Positions 13,624 through 21,890 of a stretch of DNA of 64,000 bases are shown piece by piece. Position 1 is the first letter of the stretch, and every line of letters begins with the position of its first letter. The notes below the pieces were generated by a model. That model had not been told where the DNA came from. It saw only the letters and a program-made list of their open reading frames with translations, and made no database searches. The DNA is from Massilia sp. R2A-15. GTDB taxonomy: Bacteria; Pseudomonadota; Gammaproteobacteria; Burkholderiales; Burkholderiaceae_D. Both the position numbers and the translations under genes were made by a program. The stretch covers positions 1,116,001 to 1,180,000 of the forward strand of contig NZ_CP131935.1 of the NCBI RefSeq assembly GCF_030704305.1, read 5' to 3'.

Positions 13624-14820
13624 ATGCGCCTCTTACTCTGGTTAGTCGCGCTGATGGCCACTGCCATCGGCATCGCTGTGACGGCGCGTTTCAATCCCGG
13701 TAATGTGGTGCTGTTCTACCCGCCGCACCGGATCGACCTGTCGCTCAATTTCTTCGTGGTGCTCGAAGTGCTGCTGTTCATGCTGGTGTACGCACTGGTG
13801 CGGACGTTCTACGCCACCACGAGCATGCCGGCACGGGTAGCCGCCTACCGCGCGCGCAAGCGCGAACGGGACGGCAACAAGGGGCTGCGCGACGCGCTCA
13901 AGGCGCTGTTCGAAGGCCGCTTCGGCCACGCCGAAAAAGCCGCCGCGCGCGCCGCCGAACTGCCGGAAAACGCCGGCCTGGCCGCGCTGATCGGCGCGCG
14001 CGCCGCGCACCGCATGCGCGAGCCGGCGCGCCGCGACAACTGGCTGTCCACCACCGCCAGCGACGCCAGCCTGAAGACCGCGCGCCTGATGACCGTCACC
14101 GAACTGCTGGTGGACGATCATCAGCCGGAAGCCGCGCTCGAGGCGGTGGCTGAACTCAATGCCAGCGGCACGCGCCACATCCATGCGCTGCAGTGGTCGA
14201 TGAAGGCGCACCAGCAGGCCAAGAACTGGCCCGAGGTGCTGCGCCTGGTGCGTTCGCTCGACAAGCACAAGGCGCTGCACCCGGCACTGTCGGCGCGCCT
14301 GCGCGAGCTGGCCTACGACGCGCTGCTGTCGGATAACTCGCACGACGCCGAATCGATCCAGCGCGTGTGGGCGACCGTTCCCGCGGCCGACCGAATCAAG
14401 CCGTATATCGCCGCCCACGCGGCCACCGCGCTGAACGCGCGCGGCCTGCACGACGAGGCCCGCGGCACGGTGGAGGAAGCGCTGCGCGCCGAGTGGGACG
14501 ACCGCGTCGTGCGCGCCTACCGCGAGGCTGCGGCGCCGGCCGGCACCCCGGCGCTGCTGGCGCAGATCGAAAACTGCGAGCAGTGGATCAAGCAGCGTCC
14601 GAACGACGCCGAGCTGGCGCTGACCCTGGGTTCGCTGTGCCTGAAGCAGAAGCTGTGGGGCAAGGCCCAGCGCTACCTGGAGCAGGCGCTGTCGGACGCG
14701 TCGGAGCCGCGCATGGTGCGCGAGTCGCACCTGAAGCTGGCGCAGATGCATGAAGCGCTCGGCCAGCACGACGAAGCCGCCGCCCATTTCCGCCAGTGCG
14801 CCTTGGCGAGCATCCTGTAA
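13624..14820 (+). CDS. hemY: HemY, TPR-containing heme biosynthesis membrane protein
   Basis: 398 residues. Two membrane segments (about 1-20 and 39-60) are followed by a soluble region of TPR-like helical repeats; GSLCLKQKLWGKAQRYLEQA and SHLKLAQMHEALGQHDEAAA are the clearest. It lies 3 bases after hemX, completing the hemCDXY cluster. This is the proteobacterial HemY, unrelated to the Bacillus protoporphyrinogen oxidase of the same name. Its exact biochemical role is not established. Confidence 0.9.
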   Translation: MRLLLWLVALMATAIGIAVTARFNPGNVVLFYPPHRIDLSLNFFVVLEVLLFMLVYALVRTFYATTSMPARVAAYRARKRERDGNKGLRDALKALFEGRFGHAEKAAARAAELPENAGLAALIGARAAHRMREPARRDNWLSTTASDASLKTARLMTVTELLVDDHQPEAALEAVAELNASGTRHIHALQWSMKAHQQAKNWPEVLRLVRSLDKHKALHPALSARLRELAYDALLSDNSHDAESIQRVWATVPAADRIKPYIAAHAATALNARGLHDEARGTVEEALRAEWDDRVVRAYREAAAPAGTPALLAQIENCEQWIKQRPNDAELALTLGSLCLKQKLWGKAQRYLEQALSDASEPRMVRESHLKLAQMHEALGQHDEAAAHFRQCALASIL

Positions 14821-14895
14821 AAGGCTATCGTACCTGGGCTCGGCGCCCCCCGCGTCAGGTACCCATACCGGGCATGAGCCGTCGTGCGGCCTGCT

Positions 14896-14926
14896 CAGTA
14901 TGGGTTCCTGCCTTCGCAGGAACGAC
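14896..14926. repeat. Second repeat family, TTCCTGCC/GCAGGAA hairpin
   Basis: Inverted repeat with arms GTTCCTGC and GCAGGAAC around CTTC, flanked by TATGG and GAC. Related copies lie at 40420-40450 and 40479-40508. Confidence 0.65.
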
Positions 14927-14961
14927 AGGCGTTACTGCTGCGCCGCACAATCATCTTCCGC

Positions 14962-14967
14962 TATAAT
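14962..14967 (+). promoter_or_regulatory. -10 box of the ppa promoter
   Basis: Exact TATAAT 35 bases before the ppa start codon. The -35 is weak (CTGCGC at 14938-14943, 18-bp spacer). A GAAGGAA ribosome site follows at 14991-14997. Confidence 0.6.
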
Positions 14968-15002
14968 CACGCATCAACACCATCCGCAACGAAGGAATCC
15001 CC

Positions 15003-15542
15003 ATGAGTTTGAACAAAGTCTCCGCCGGCCGCGACGTGCCGAACGATTTCAACGTCATCATCGAAATCCCGATGAACGCCGATCCGATCAAGTACGAAGT
15101 GGACAAAGAGTCCGGCGCGATTTTCGTCGACCGCTTCATGGGCACCGCGATGCACTATCCGTGCAACTACGGCTACGTGCCGAACACCATCGCCGACGAT
15201 GGCGACCCATGCGACGTGCTGGTGATCACGCCGTTCCCGCTGATCCCTGGCGTGGTGGTGCGCTGCCGCGCGATCGGCGTGCTGAAGATGACCGACGAAG
15301 CCGGCGGCGACGCCAAGGTGCTGGCGGTCCCGGTCGACAAGATCCTGCCGATCTACAGCCACTGGCAGAAGCCGGAAGACATGCAGGACCTGCGCCTGCA
15401 GCAGATCCAGCACTTCTTCGAGCACTACAAGGACCTCGAGCCGGGCAAGTGGGTCAAGGTCGAAGGCTGGGGCGGTCCGGATGATGCGAAGGCCGAGATC
15501 GTGGCCGGCGTGGCAGCGTTCAACGCAGCCGAAAAGAAGTAA
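15003..15542 (+). CDS. ppa: Inorganic pyrophosphatase
   Basis: Family I soluble pyrophosphatase that hydrolyses pyrophosphate to two phosphates and so drives biosynthetic reactions; cytoplasmic, magnesium-dependent. 179 residues, the usual bacterial length. [19 protein letters not shown] opens the conserved core, [10 protein letters not shown] follows, and [10 protein letters not shown] is the metal-binding signature with its three aspartates. ATG start preceded by GAAGGAA. Confidence 0.97.
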   Translation: MSLNKVSAGRDVPNDFNVIIEIPMNADPIKYEVDKESGAIFVDRFMGTAMHYPCNYGYVPNTIADDGDPCDVLVITPFPLIPGVVVRCRAIGVLKMTDEAGGDAKVLAVPVDKILPIYSHWQKPEDMQDLRLQQIQHFFEHYKDLEPGKWVKVEGWGGPDDAKAEIVAGVAAFNAAEKK

Positions 15543-15553
15543 TAGTCCGAGAT

Positions 15554-15579
15554 GGGGTCGGGTCTTCGGGACCGGCCCC
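15554..15579. repeat. Hairpin repeat with TTCG loop, copy 6
   Basis: Arms GGGGTCGGGTC and GGACCGGCCCC around TTCG, a stable RNA tetraloop sequence. Confidence 0.75.
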
Positions 15580-15587
15580 CTGAAAAT

Positions 15588-15614
15588 GGGGCAAGGTCCG
15601 CGCGGCCTTGCCCC
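15588..15614. repeat. Hairpin repeat with compensated arms, copy 7
   Basis: Arms GGGGCAAGGTCC and CGGCCTTGCCCC. The outer stem has changed from GGGGTC/GACCCC to GGGGCA/TGCCCC, keeping base pairing. Confidence 0.8.
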
Positions 15615-15624
15615 ATTCTTGCGT

Positions 15625-17046
15625 TTACCAGCCGATGTCCTTCAGCAGCGAGAAGGTCAGGTCGGCCGGCGCGGTCACCTCGTGCGTCAGGTCGCCGTTG
15701 ATCGCCGGCTCCATCAGCTGGTTATGCCTGGCGTCGGTGGTATAGTGCGACACCGTCGAACCCGGCGAGTACTCGGTCGGCGTGTACATCCTGATCCGGC
15801 TCGCGCCATCGGCGCCGGCCAGCTGCGCCGGGTTCACTCCGAGGCTGGCCATCACGCCCGAGCTGCCGGGGGGCCTTCCCGCAAGCGCTGCTTTCAGCTT
15901 CGCGCCCGACAACTGCGACACCCGCACGGCCGGTATCAAAATGCCCGGATCGCTCCCGCCCAGTCCGGACACCTCGGCCGGCTCATTGTCGGCCACCACC
16001 ATGCCGATCGCGCCGGCTGCTTGCACGACCTTCGCCTTGTCGACGAAACCGCAGACGCCGCGGTCGACCAGCGCGATGTTGCCGCGCACCGCCGCCTGGT
16101 TCGCCGCGTCGAGCGGGGTGCATGCAAGCCCGGTCGCCGCGCCCTGATCGAGGACCTGCGCCAGCTGGCCGGCCACCGGTTTCATGCCCAGCGGCGGTCC
16201 GAACGACGCGTCGCCTACCGTGTAATTGCCGGCGGCGGGGCCGGCCGCGGGCCCGCTCACCATCAACATCGACATCGGCGACAGCGCCGCCGGCAGTGCC
16301 GCGGTAACCCCGGCGCCGGCCCACGACAGGCCGTTGCCGCTGATCGCCGACGCAGCGCGTTCCGTGTTGCTCATCTCGGCCCAGGTCTTGTTGCTGCGGT
16401 TGTCGAGCAGGTAGTGGTCCCAGACCGAGGGAAGGCCGTTCATCGGCTCGCCGGTCTGGCCGCTGGTGAAGGTCTGGAATCCGAGACCGTGTCCCAGTTC
16501 GTGCAGCAGCACGGTGACCAGGTCGATCTGGCTGCCGGCCTTGTTGTCCAGTCCCAGGTAGAAGCCGGAGCCGGGCATGCAGTCGGCGAACAGGCCGAGG
16601 CGCGAATTGAAGCGCGCGACGATGTGCGGAGCGGCCGGCGCCGTCTGGTCGACGCCGGCCAGCTTGGCGGCCAGCGCGGCCGGATACCAGGTGCCGCGCT
16701 TGATCGCACCGGGGAAGTCGGAGTAGACGTCGTTGGCGCCGGCCGACCCGAGCACCGCGCTGTCGGCGGTGCACGACAGCGCCTCGAAGGACGCGGCGAC
16801 CCGGATCGGCACGCTGCTGGTCAGCGTCGCGCCCCAGATGTTGGCCGCGTGCTGGAACGCGATCAGGCGCTGCTGGCCCAGCGTGGTGCCGGCGTTGCCG
16901 CCGACCGGCGCGGCCGGAGTCGGATCGTTGAAGCCTTCGCCGGCGGCGTTGGTGTTGGCGATGGTGATGGTCGCCGCGGCCTGCGCCCCGCCGGCGACGC
17001 CGCATGCCAGCGCCAGGGTGAGCGCGATGCGCTTAACGGTCATCAT
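15625..17046 (-). CDS. Secreted zinc metallopeptidase with PA domain
   Basis: 473-residue exported protein. A Sec signal peptide (MMTVKRIALTLALACGVAGG, cleavage near AQA-AATI) is followed by a peptidase region with HELGHGLGF (His182, Glu183, His186): a zincin HExxH site with the family Gly but no third His at the metzincin position (Thr192). A protease-associated (PA) segment is inserted at about 310-400 (RGNIALVDRGVCGF, AAGAIGMVVADNEP). The C-terminus HNQLMEPAI...LLKDIGW is typical of this group. It probably digests extracellular protein; substrate is unknown. It is coupled to the small exported protein upstream by a 14-base overlap. Confidence 0.88.
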   Translation of the reverse strand: MMTVKRIALTLALACGVAGGAQAAATITIANTNAAGEGFNDPTPAAPVGGNAGTTLGQQRLIAFQHAANIWGATLTSSVPIRVAASFEALSCTADSAVLGSAGANDVYSDFPGAIKRGTWYPAALAAKLAGVDQTAPAAPHIVARFNSRLGLFADCMPGSGFYLGLDNKAGSQIDLVTVLLHELGHGLGFQTFTSGQTGEPMNGLPSVWDHYLLDNRSNKTWAEMSNTERAASAISGNGLSWAGAGVTAALPAALSPMSMLMVSGPAAGPAAGNYTVGDASFGPPLGMKPVAGQLAQVLDQGAATGLACTPLDAANQAAVRGNIALVDRGVCGFVDKAKVVQAAGAIGMVVADNEPAEVSGLGGSDPGILIPAVRVSQLSGAKLKAALAGRPPGSSGVMASLGVNPAQLAGADGASRIRMYTPTEYSPGSTVSHYTTDARHNQLMEPAINGDLTHEVTAPADLTFSLLKDIGW

Positions 17047-17452
17047 GGCGCGTCTCCTTTCTGGTGAGCGCGGCGTCGGCCGCGTCGGCGCCGGTCACGC
17101 ACTGCATGCCTACCTTGCCGGTTTCATCCCGGGTGACGACCGAGTACACCAGCGAGCGCTCGCCCAGGTGCTTGTGCAGCGTGCCGTCCTTGCGAATGAC
17201 CACGGGCGCGGGCTCGGCCTGGCGCATCATCAGGTTGCGGCGCGCTTCCTGCGCCTGCAGCACCTTCACTTCGGCAGGGGTGGCGTTGCGCAGCTTGCCG
17301 GTCTGGGCGTCGCGCGCAACGACCATTCCTTCCTGCGCGTCCGCGGGGGCCTTGCCAACGGTCTCCTGCGGGACGGGGTCCGCCGCGTGGGCGCGCGGAA
17401 TGGCGAGGGCGGCAAGCAGCGCAGACGCCAGCAAAGTCTTCGAAGTGTTCAT
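17033..17452 (-). CDS. Small exported protein paired with the metallopeptidase
   Basis: No family recognised. About 139 residues from the ATG at 17452; an upstream in-frame start at 17521 lacks a sensible N-terminus. MNTSKTLLASALLAALAIPR is a clear Sec signal with cleavage after AHA. The mature part is charged and helical around KVLQAQEARRNLMMRQAEP and ends with a short domain (SLVYSVVTRDETGKVGMQCV). The 3' end overlaps the metallopeptidase by 14 bases. A chaperone, inhibitor or propeptide-like role for the peptidase is inference from this linkage only. Confidence 0.75.
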   Translation of the reverse strand: MNTSKTLLASALLAALAIPRAHAADPVPQETVGKAPADAQEGMVVARDAQTGKLRNATPAEVKVLQAQEARRNLMMRQAEPAPVVIRKDGTLHKHLGERSLVYSVVTRDETGKVGMQCVTGADAADAALTRKETRHDDR

Positions 17453-17570
17453 GGAATGGCCTTTCGATCGAGTTGGCGCGTGACCGCGTTTTCTCGTTCC
17501 ATGATATGGCTCGAAAAGCAACGAACATTGATATTTGTTTAATGAAATTCAGACACTGATGAGTTCGGCT

Positions 17571-17600
17571 GGAATCTGACCCCCGCGGATCAGACCCTGG
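17571..17600. repeat. Hairpin repeat, degenerate copy of the 2871 subtype
   Basis: Imperfect dyad with GAATCTGACCCCC and GGATCAGACCC around CGC, just past the cysS 3' end. Confidence 0.6.
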
Positions 17601-17610
17601 TGGTCGCCGG

Positions 17611-18984
17611 CTATCGCGGTTCGGCGACCGTGCCTGCGGCGGTATCGCGCACGGCGAAGCCCTCTGCCTCGATATGTGCGCGCAAGGAATCGGCGTCAGC
17701 CCAGCGCTTTTCGGACCGGGCCAGGTCACGCGCCGCGATCAATGCCTGGACAGCCTGCGGAACCGTATGCGCCGCAGGAACCCAGCGATCCAGATTCAGG
17801 CCAAGGGTTTGATCGAGCCACGATATCGTCGCCTTTTGCACGTCGCCGGGCAGCGAAGACTTCAGGACCTCCCACATCAGCGCGAGCGCCTTTGCGGTGT
17901 TCAAATCGTGATTGAGCTCGGCCAGCATGGCCTCCTTATATGCCGGATCGGGCTGTCCTTCCGCCGGCAGCCTGTAGTACGCCTGTCGCAGGCGGCCGAG
18001 CGCCGTTTGCGCGGCATCGAGCGCATCCCACGAAAACGCCAGCGGAGAACGATAGTGGGCGGACAGCACCAGGTAGCGGTACGCCATCGGATCGAAGCCA
18101 CGTTCCATCAGCGTCGCGAGCCGCAGGAAGCCACCGTCGGACTTGGACATCTTGTCGCCGCCTTCCAGCTTGAGGAACGCGCCGTGCAGCCAGTAGCGCG
18201 CCGGCGGATGGTCATGGCATGCCTCGTGTTGCGCGATTTCATTCGAGTGGTGGACGGAGATGTGATCTTCGCCGCCGATGTGGATGTCGAACAGCGCGCC
18301 CAGGTAGCGGGTGGACATGGCGGAGCATTCGATGTGCCAGCCGGGGAAGCCGCGGCCCCACGGACTGTCCCATTCCATCTGGCGCTGTTCGGCGCCGCTG
18401 AACTTCCACAGCGCGAAGTCGGTGAGGGAGCGCTTGTCGCCGATGTCGACGCGATGCCCGGCCTGCTGGCCCGCGATGTTCAGGCGCGCCAGGTGGCCAT
18501 AGCGATCGAGGCGCTGCGTGTCGAAGTAAATTCCGTCGGCGGTCCGATACGAGAAGCCCTTGCGCTCGATCTCGGCGATGAACGCAATCTGCTCGGGGAT
18601 GTGGTCGGTGGCGCGCGCCCAGACGGTCGGCGCCAGGATGTGCAGGTGCGCGAGGTCCTGCTCGAACGCCTTGGTGTAAAACTCCGCGATCTCCCACGCC
18701 GACTGCCTGGTGCGGCGGCTGCCCTTTTCCATCTTGTCCTCGCCGGTGTCCCCATCGGAGGTGAGGTGCCCGACGTCGGTGATATTGATGACGTGCGCGA
18801 CTTCGTAGCCATTCATCGCCAGGACACGCCGCAAGGTGTCGCCGAACAGATAGGTGCGCAGATTGCCGATGTGGGCGTAGTCGTAGACGGTCGGTCCGCA
18901 GGCGTAAAGGCCCGCGCGGCCAGATTCGAGCGACCCGAAAGGACGCAGCTTGCGTTCATACGTATCGTATAGCTTCAACTCCAT
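17611..18984 (-). CDS. cysS: Cysteinyl-tRNA synthetase
   Basis: Charges tRNA-Cys with cysteine; class I synthetase, cytoplasmic. 457 residues, normal length. The zinc/HIGH block is YACGPTVYDYAHIGNLRTYL, and KMSKSDGG is the KMSKS loop. WHIECSAMS and HIGGEDHISVHHSNEIAQHEA match the other conserved zinc and substrate regions. The DALR-type helical C-terminus follows. The gene is preceded by a hairpin with a T run only 15 bases upstream of the ATG, plus a competing structure, suggesting transcription attenuation. Whether it is the only cysS copy in the genome cannot be told from this window. Confidence 0.95.
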   Translation of the reverse strand: MELKLYDTYERKLRPFGSLESGRAGLYACGPTVYDYAHIGNLRTYLFGDTLRRVLAMNGYEVAHVINITDVGHLTSDGDTGEDKMEKGSRRTRQSAWEIAEFYTKAFEQDLAHLHILAPTVWARATDHIPEQIAFIAEIERKGFSYRTADGIYFDTQRLDRYGHLARLNIAGQQAGHRVDIGDKRSLTDFALWKFSGAEQRQMEWDSPWGRGFPGWHIECSAMSTRYLGALFDIHIGGEDHISVHHSNEIAQHEACHDHPPARYWLHGAFLKLEGGDKMSKSDGGFLRLATLMERGFDPMAYRYLVLSAHYRSPLAFSWDALDAAQTALGRLRQAYYRLPAEGQPDPAYKEAMLAELNHDLNTAKALALMWEVLKSSLPGDVQKATISWLDQTLGLNLDRWVPAAHTVPQAVQALIAARDLARSEKRWADADSLRAHIEAEGFAVRDTAAGTVAEPR

Positions 18985-18999
18985 GTGGACTCCAAAAGC

Positions 19000-19033
19000 A
19001 AAAAGGCCACAGGAGACGATTCTCTCTGTGGCC
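19000..19033 (-). terminator. Terminator hairpin in the cysS leader (attenuator)
   Basis: On the minus strand GGCCACAG (19033-19026) pairs with CTGTGGCC (19012-19005), followed at once by TTTTT (19004-19000). It lies inside the cysS 5' leader, between a promoter at 19131-19139 and the start codon at 18984, so it can only serve to abort cysS transcription conditionally. Confidence 0.75.
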
Positions 19034-19084
19034 GATAGAAAAACTGAGGGTGTGGGGGAACGCGATCAGCAGGCTTCTATGGCC
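19030..19084 (-). promoter_or_regulatory. Candidate antiterminator competing with the cysS terminator
   Basis: GGCCATAG (19084-19077) can pair with CTATcGGCC (19038-19030), 8 bp with one bulged C. The second arm includes GGCC of the terminator's 5' arm, so the two hairpins exclude each other. Seen by eye; no folding energy was computed. Confidence 0.5.
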
Positions 19085-19124
19085 CGCTGCGACATGCTGC
19101 AAAGTGGAAGGGTGTCTTGAACAT
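19077..19124 (-). CDS. Candidate leader peptide upstream of cysS
   Basis: Short frame MFKTPFHFAACRSGP ending in TAG. Its ATG begins 6 bases after the -10 hexamer, so transcription may start at the A of the ATG (leaderless). The stop codon lies inside the antiterminator arm. A second overlapping frame, MSQRAIEAC (19095-19066), has a Cys codon just before its stop. Either could couple translation to attenuation; neither is proven. Confidence 0.3.
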   Translation of the reverse strand: MFKTPFHFAACRSGP

Positions 19125-19130
19125 GTCTGG

Positions 19131-19139
19131 ATTGTAGCA
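19131..19139 (-). promoter_or_regulatory. Extended -10 promoter of cysS
   Basis: Minus-strand TGC-TACAAT, an extended -10 element, about 150 bases upstream of the cysS start. No good -35 is seen at standard spacing, as is common for extended -10 promoters. Confidence 0.55.
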
Positions 19140-19343
19140 TGGGCAATCAGCGGTCAGACAGCGACAAGACTTTCGTTTTCAAGAACATAGTCGACGTCGA
19201 CGTCATGCCCCGCGCCTCGCCGCCAGCCTTGTTTGGCCTAGAAGCGCTCGGCTCTCGTATCGCGGGTCATGGACAGTTTTACACTGCCGTGGCCTAGTTC
19301 TAACAGCCAGTCCACCGCCAGTTTGAGCAGCGCCTTGGCCAGA
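19140..19343. other. Intergenic stretch between cysS leader and small membrane protein gene
   Basis: No gene or repeat recognised. Together with the cysS leader (18985-19139) it makes a gene-free stretch of about 360 bases. Confidence 0.5.
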
Positions 19344-19625
19344 TCAAACCGGTCCCCGCGCGCGCCGTTCATCCCTGAAGTTCAGATAGCAGTTCGCCGC
19401 AATGCAAGTCCAAAACGCGGTGGACGCGACAAAGACGGGAAACAACGGCAATACTCCGAACAAGCGATGCGCAGCCCAACAACCCAGCACCAGCACGAGC
19501 AGGAATCCGAACGGGATGCGCCACGCCCGGCGGATCGTCAGTGAAGCGCGTTTCACGAGGTGCAAATAGAGTATCGCCACGGCGGCAATTACCGCGATTG
19601 ATACAAAAATGTCGTTGACGTTCAT
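19344..19625 (-). CDS. Small predicted membrane protein
   Basis: Not recognised. 93 residues from the ATG at 19625; the frame stays open further upstream, but MNVNDIFVSIAV gives the natural membrane-protein N-terminus. Three hydrophobic stretches are visible (about 6-24, 38-54, 56-78), separated by positively charged turns (LVKRAS, IRRAWR). The C-terminus NFRDERRARGPV is basic. No strong ribosome site is seen. It stands alone between cysS and the end of the ABC transporter operon, in the same orientation as both. Confidence 0.55.
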   Translation of the reverse strand: MNVNDIFVSIAVIAAVAILYLHLVKRASLTIRRAWRIPFGFLLVLVLGCWAAHRLFGVLPLFPVFVASTAFWTCIAANCYLNFRDERRARGPV

Positions 19626-19757
19626 GTCCGCTTTATTGACTTCGGGAAGATGCAGCCACGATATCACGTTGCTTGAACCGAAAACGCGCACAAAATCACG
19701 GTGCTGAAAAACGGTCCTGCTCCCGCGATTTGTCGCGGCCGAGGATCAGGTATGACG

Positions 19758-20825
19758 CTATTTCGAGTGAACTGTCCCGCGCAGCTTGCCGACGATCCCG
19801 GTCGGGAAGAAGTAGATCGACAGCACGAACAGCACCCCGAGCCACAGCATCCAGCGGTCCGGATGAAGCGCATCGGACAGGATCGGAATGCCGGCCAGCG
19901 CCGGCGCGCTGTTCGCCATCAGCGTCTTCAAATAATTCTGCGCGACGATGAACAGGGCGGCGCCGATCACCGCGCCGTACATGGTGCCCATGCCGCCAAT
20001 GACGACGATCAGCAGGATGTCGGTCATCACCTCGAAGCCGAGCATGGTCTTGGGCCCGACGTAGCGCAGCCACAGCGCCATCAGCGCGCCGGCCAGCGCC
20101 GCCACCAGTGCCGCCAGGCAGTTGGCCCAGATGCGGTAGACCATTGTCCGGTAGCCCAGCGCTTCGGCGCGGAACTCGTTCTCGCGGATCGCCTGCAGCA
20201 CCCGGCCGAACGGCGAATTCACGAGCCGCAGCAGGAACAGGAACAATAGCAGGCAGCCGAAGAACACGATGTAGTAGGTAATTAGCTTGCCGTCGATGGC
20301 GCGGCCCGCGATCTCGTTTTCGATCAACCGGAAACCGGGCGACAGCAGTTCCGGCACGCTGAAGGTCTTGCCATCCTCGCCGCCGGTAAAGTCCGATAGC
20401 TGCGACGCCAACACGGCGAACGACGCCGCCACCGCCAGCGTGATCATGGCGTAGAAGATGGCGCGCACGCGCAGCGCGAACAGGCCGACGATCAGTGCCA
20501 GCACGATGGTCAGCATCAGCGCGAGCACGAGGCCCGTCGCCGCGCCGCTCCATCCCGGCGTGTCGCCGGACAGTCCCAGGCCGACGCCATACGCGCCGAT
20601 CCCGAAGAACATGGTGTGCGCGAACGAGACGATGCCGGTGTAGCCGAGCAGCAGGTCGTACGACGCCACCAGCACGATATAGATGCAGATGGTGGCGGCG
20701 GTGTTGAGCGGCCGCGCGCCGGAGGTCAGGAAGGGCGCGAACGCCAGGCCGAGGAACACGGCGATCAGCGCGGCGCCAAGCACGCGGCTGCGCGGCAGGT
20801 CGCCGGAGAAGAGTTGGTTGATCAT
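19758..20825 (-). CDS. livM: Branched-chain amino acid-type ABC transporter permease LivM
   Basis: Second permease of an HAAT-family importer, inner membrane, about 355 residues from the ATG at 20825 (MINQLFSGDLPRSRVLGAAL). The frame continues upstream antisense to nothing real and reads through livH in another frame. Family motifs are GYTGIVSFAHTMFFGIGAYG, AIRENEFRAEALGYR with the EAA-like loop, and GGMGTMYGAVIGAALF. About nine to ten membrane segments. It is the last gene of the operon, 8 bases after livH. Confidence 0.92.
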   Translation of the reverse strand: MINQLFSGDLPRSRVLGAALIAVFLGLAFAPFLTSGARPLNTAATICIYIVLVASYDLLLGYTGIVSFAHTMFFGIGAYGVGLGLSGDTPGWSGAATGLVLALMLTIVLALIVGLFALRVRAIFYAMITLAVAASFAVLASQLSDFTGGEDGKTFSVPELLSPGFRLIENEIAGRAIDGKLITYYIVFFGCLLLFLFLLRLVNSPFGRVLQAIRENEFRAEALGYRTMVYRIWANCLAALVAALAGALMALWLRYVGPKTMLGFEVMTDILLIVVIGGMGTMYGAVIGAALFIVAQNYLKTLMANSAPALAGIPILSDALHPDRWMLWLGVLFVLSIYFFPTGIVGKLRGTVHSK

Positions 20826-20833
20826 GGCAAGTC

Positions 20834-21880
20834 CTAGCGCCGTGCGTTGGAAAACAGGCCGGCCGGGCGCCACAGCAGCACGGCGATCATCAGGCCGATG
20901 TTCGATACCAGCGCCAGTTTCGGCGCAAGGAAGCCGGCGTAGTTGGCGACCAGCGCCATCAAGAGGGCGCCGATGAAGCAGCCGCCGACCGATCCGAGCC
21001 CGCCGATGATGATGACGATGAATATCATCACCATCACTTCGCTGCCCATCGAGGCGCTCAGCGTCTCCTTGTACAGGCCCCACATCACGCCGCCCAGTCC
21101 CGCCAGCGCGGAGCCGGCCGCGAACACCGCGACGAACAGGCGCCGCACGCGGTAGCCCAGCGCCTCGACCATCTCGCGGTTTTCGACGCCGGCACGAATC
21201 AAGAGGCCGATCTTGGTGCGGTTCAGCACCAGGAACATGGCCGCGAACACCACCAGCCCGACCGCCACCGCGACCAGCCGGTATTTTTCGATCGCCGCGT
21301 CGCCCAGCACGATGGCGCCGCGCAGGCTGGCAGGCAGCGGCAGCGCGATGTGCTCGGCTCCCCAGATCACGCTGATCAGCTGTTCGGCGACGATCATGCC
21401 GCCCATCGTGATCAGGATCTGCTTCAGGTGCTGGCCGTAGACCGGCATGATGATGACGCGCTCGAACGCCCACCCGAGCAGCGCGGTGACGAGCATCGCC
21501 ACCAGCATCGCCAGCCCCAGCACACCGAGATTGAGCAGCAGCGAATCGGCTTCCAGCCAACCGTGCATCGGCAGCAGCACCATCGTGGCCGCGTAAGCGC
21601 CGACTGCGACAAACGCGCCATGGCCGAAATTGAGCACGTCCATCAGGCCGAACACCAGCGTCAGGCCGCTCGACATAATGAAGATCATCATGCCCATCGC
21701 CAGGCCGGCGACGGTGAGCGTGATCCAGGTCGGAAAGCTGCCTACCAGCGGCAGCATCGCCAGCATCAGGGCGGGGACCAGCAGCAGCGGGGCGATGTCG
21801 CGCCTGGCCGCCGGCAGCGCGGCGTCCGGCGCGGCGGGCAGAATTCCCTTCGGCAGGGTCGGAGGAAGTACGGAAGTCAT
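20834..21880 (-). CDS. livH: Branched-chain amino acid-type ABC transporter permease LivH
   Basis: First permease of the HAAT-type importer, 348 residues. A 30-residue hydrophilic N-terminal extension (MTSVLPPTLPKGILPAAPDA) precedes the membrane segments. LTLVFGLMDVLNFGHGAFVA is the LivH signature, ENREMVEALGYRVRR is the coupling loop to the ATPases, and GGLGSVGGCFIGALL is conserved near the C-terminus. It lies 10 bases after livF and 8 bases before livM. Confidence 0.92.
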   Translation of the reverse strand: MTSVLPPTLPKGILPAAPDAALPAARRDIAPLLLVPALMLAMLPLVGSFPTWITLTVAGLAMGMMIFIMSSGLTLVFGLMDVLNFGHGAFVAVGAYAATMVLLPMHGWLEADSLLLNLGVLGLAMLVAMLVTALLGWAFERVIIMPVYGQHLKQILITMGGMIVAEQLISVIWGAEHIALPLPASLRGAIVLGDAAIEKYRLVAVAVGLVVFAAMFLVLNRTKIGLLIRAGVENREMVEALGYRVRRLFVAVFAAGSALAGLGGVMWGLYKETLSASMGSEVMVMIFIVIIIGGLGSVGGCFIGALLMALVANYAGFLAPKLALVSNIGLMIAVLLWRPAGLFSNARR

Positions 21881-21890
21881 GGCGCAGGTC

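Noticed and set aside
19080..19121. Plus-strand mini-frame MARCDMLQSGRVS next to cysS
   Set aside because: Lies opposite the cysS leader with no promoter or downstream gene on that strand; the structural elements make sense only on the minus strand.
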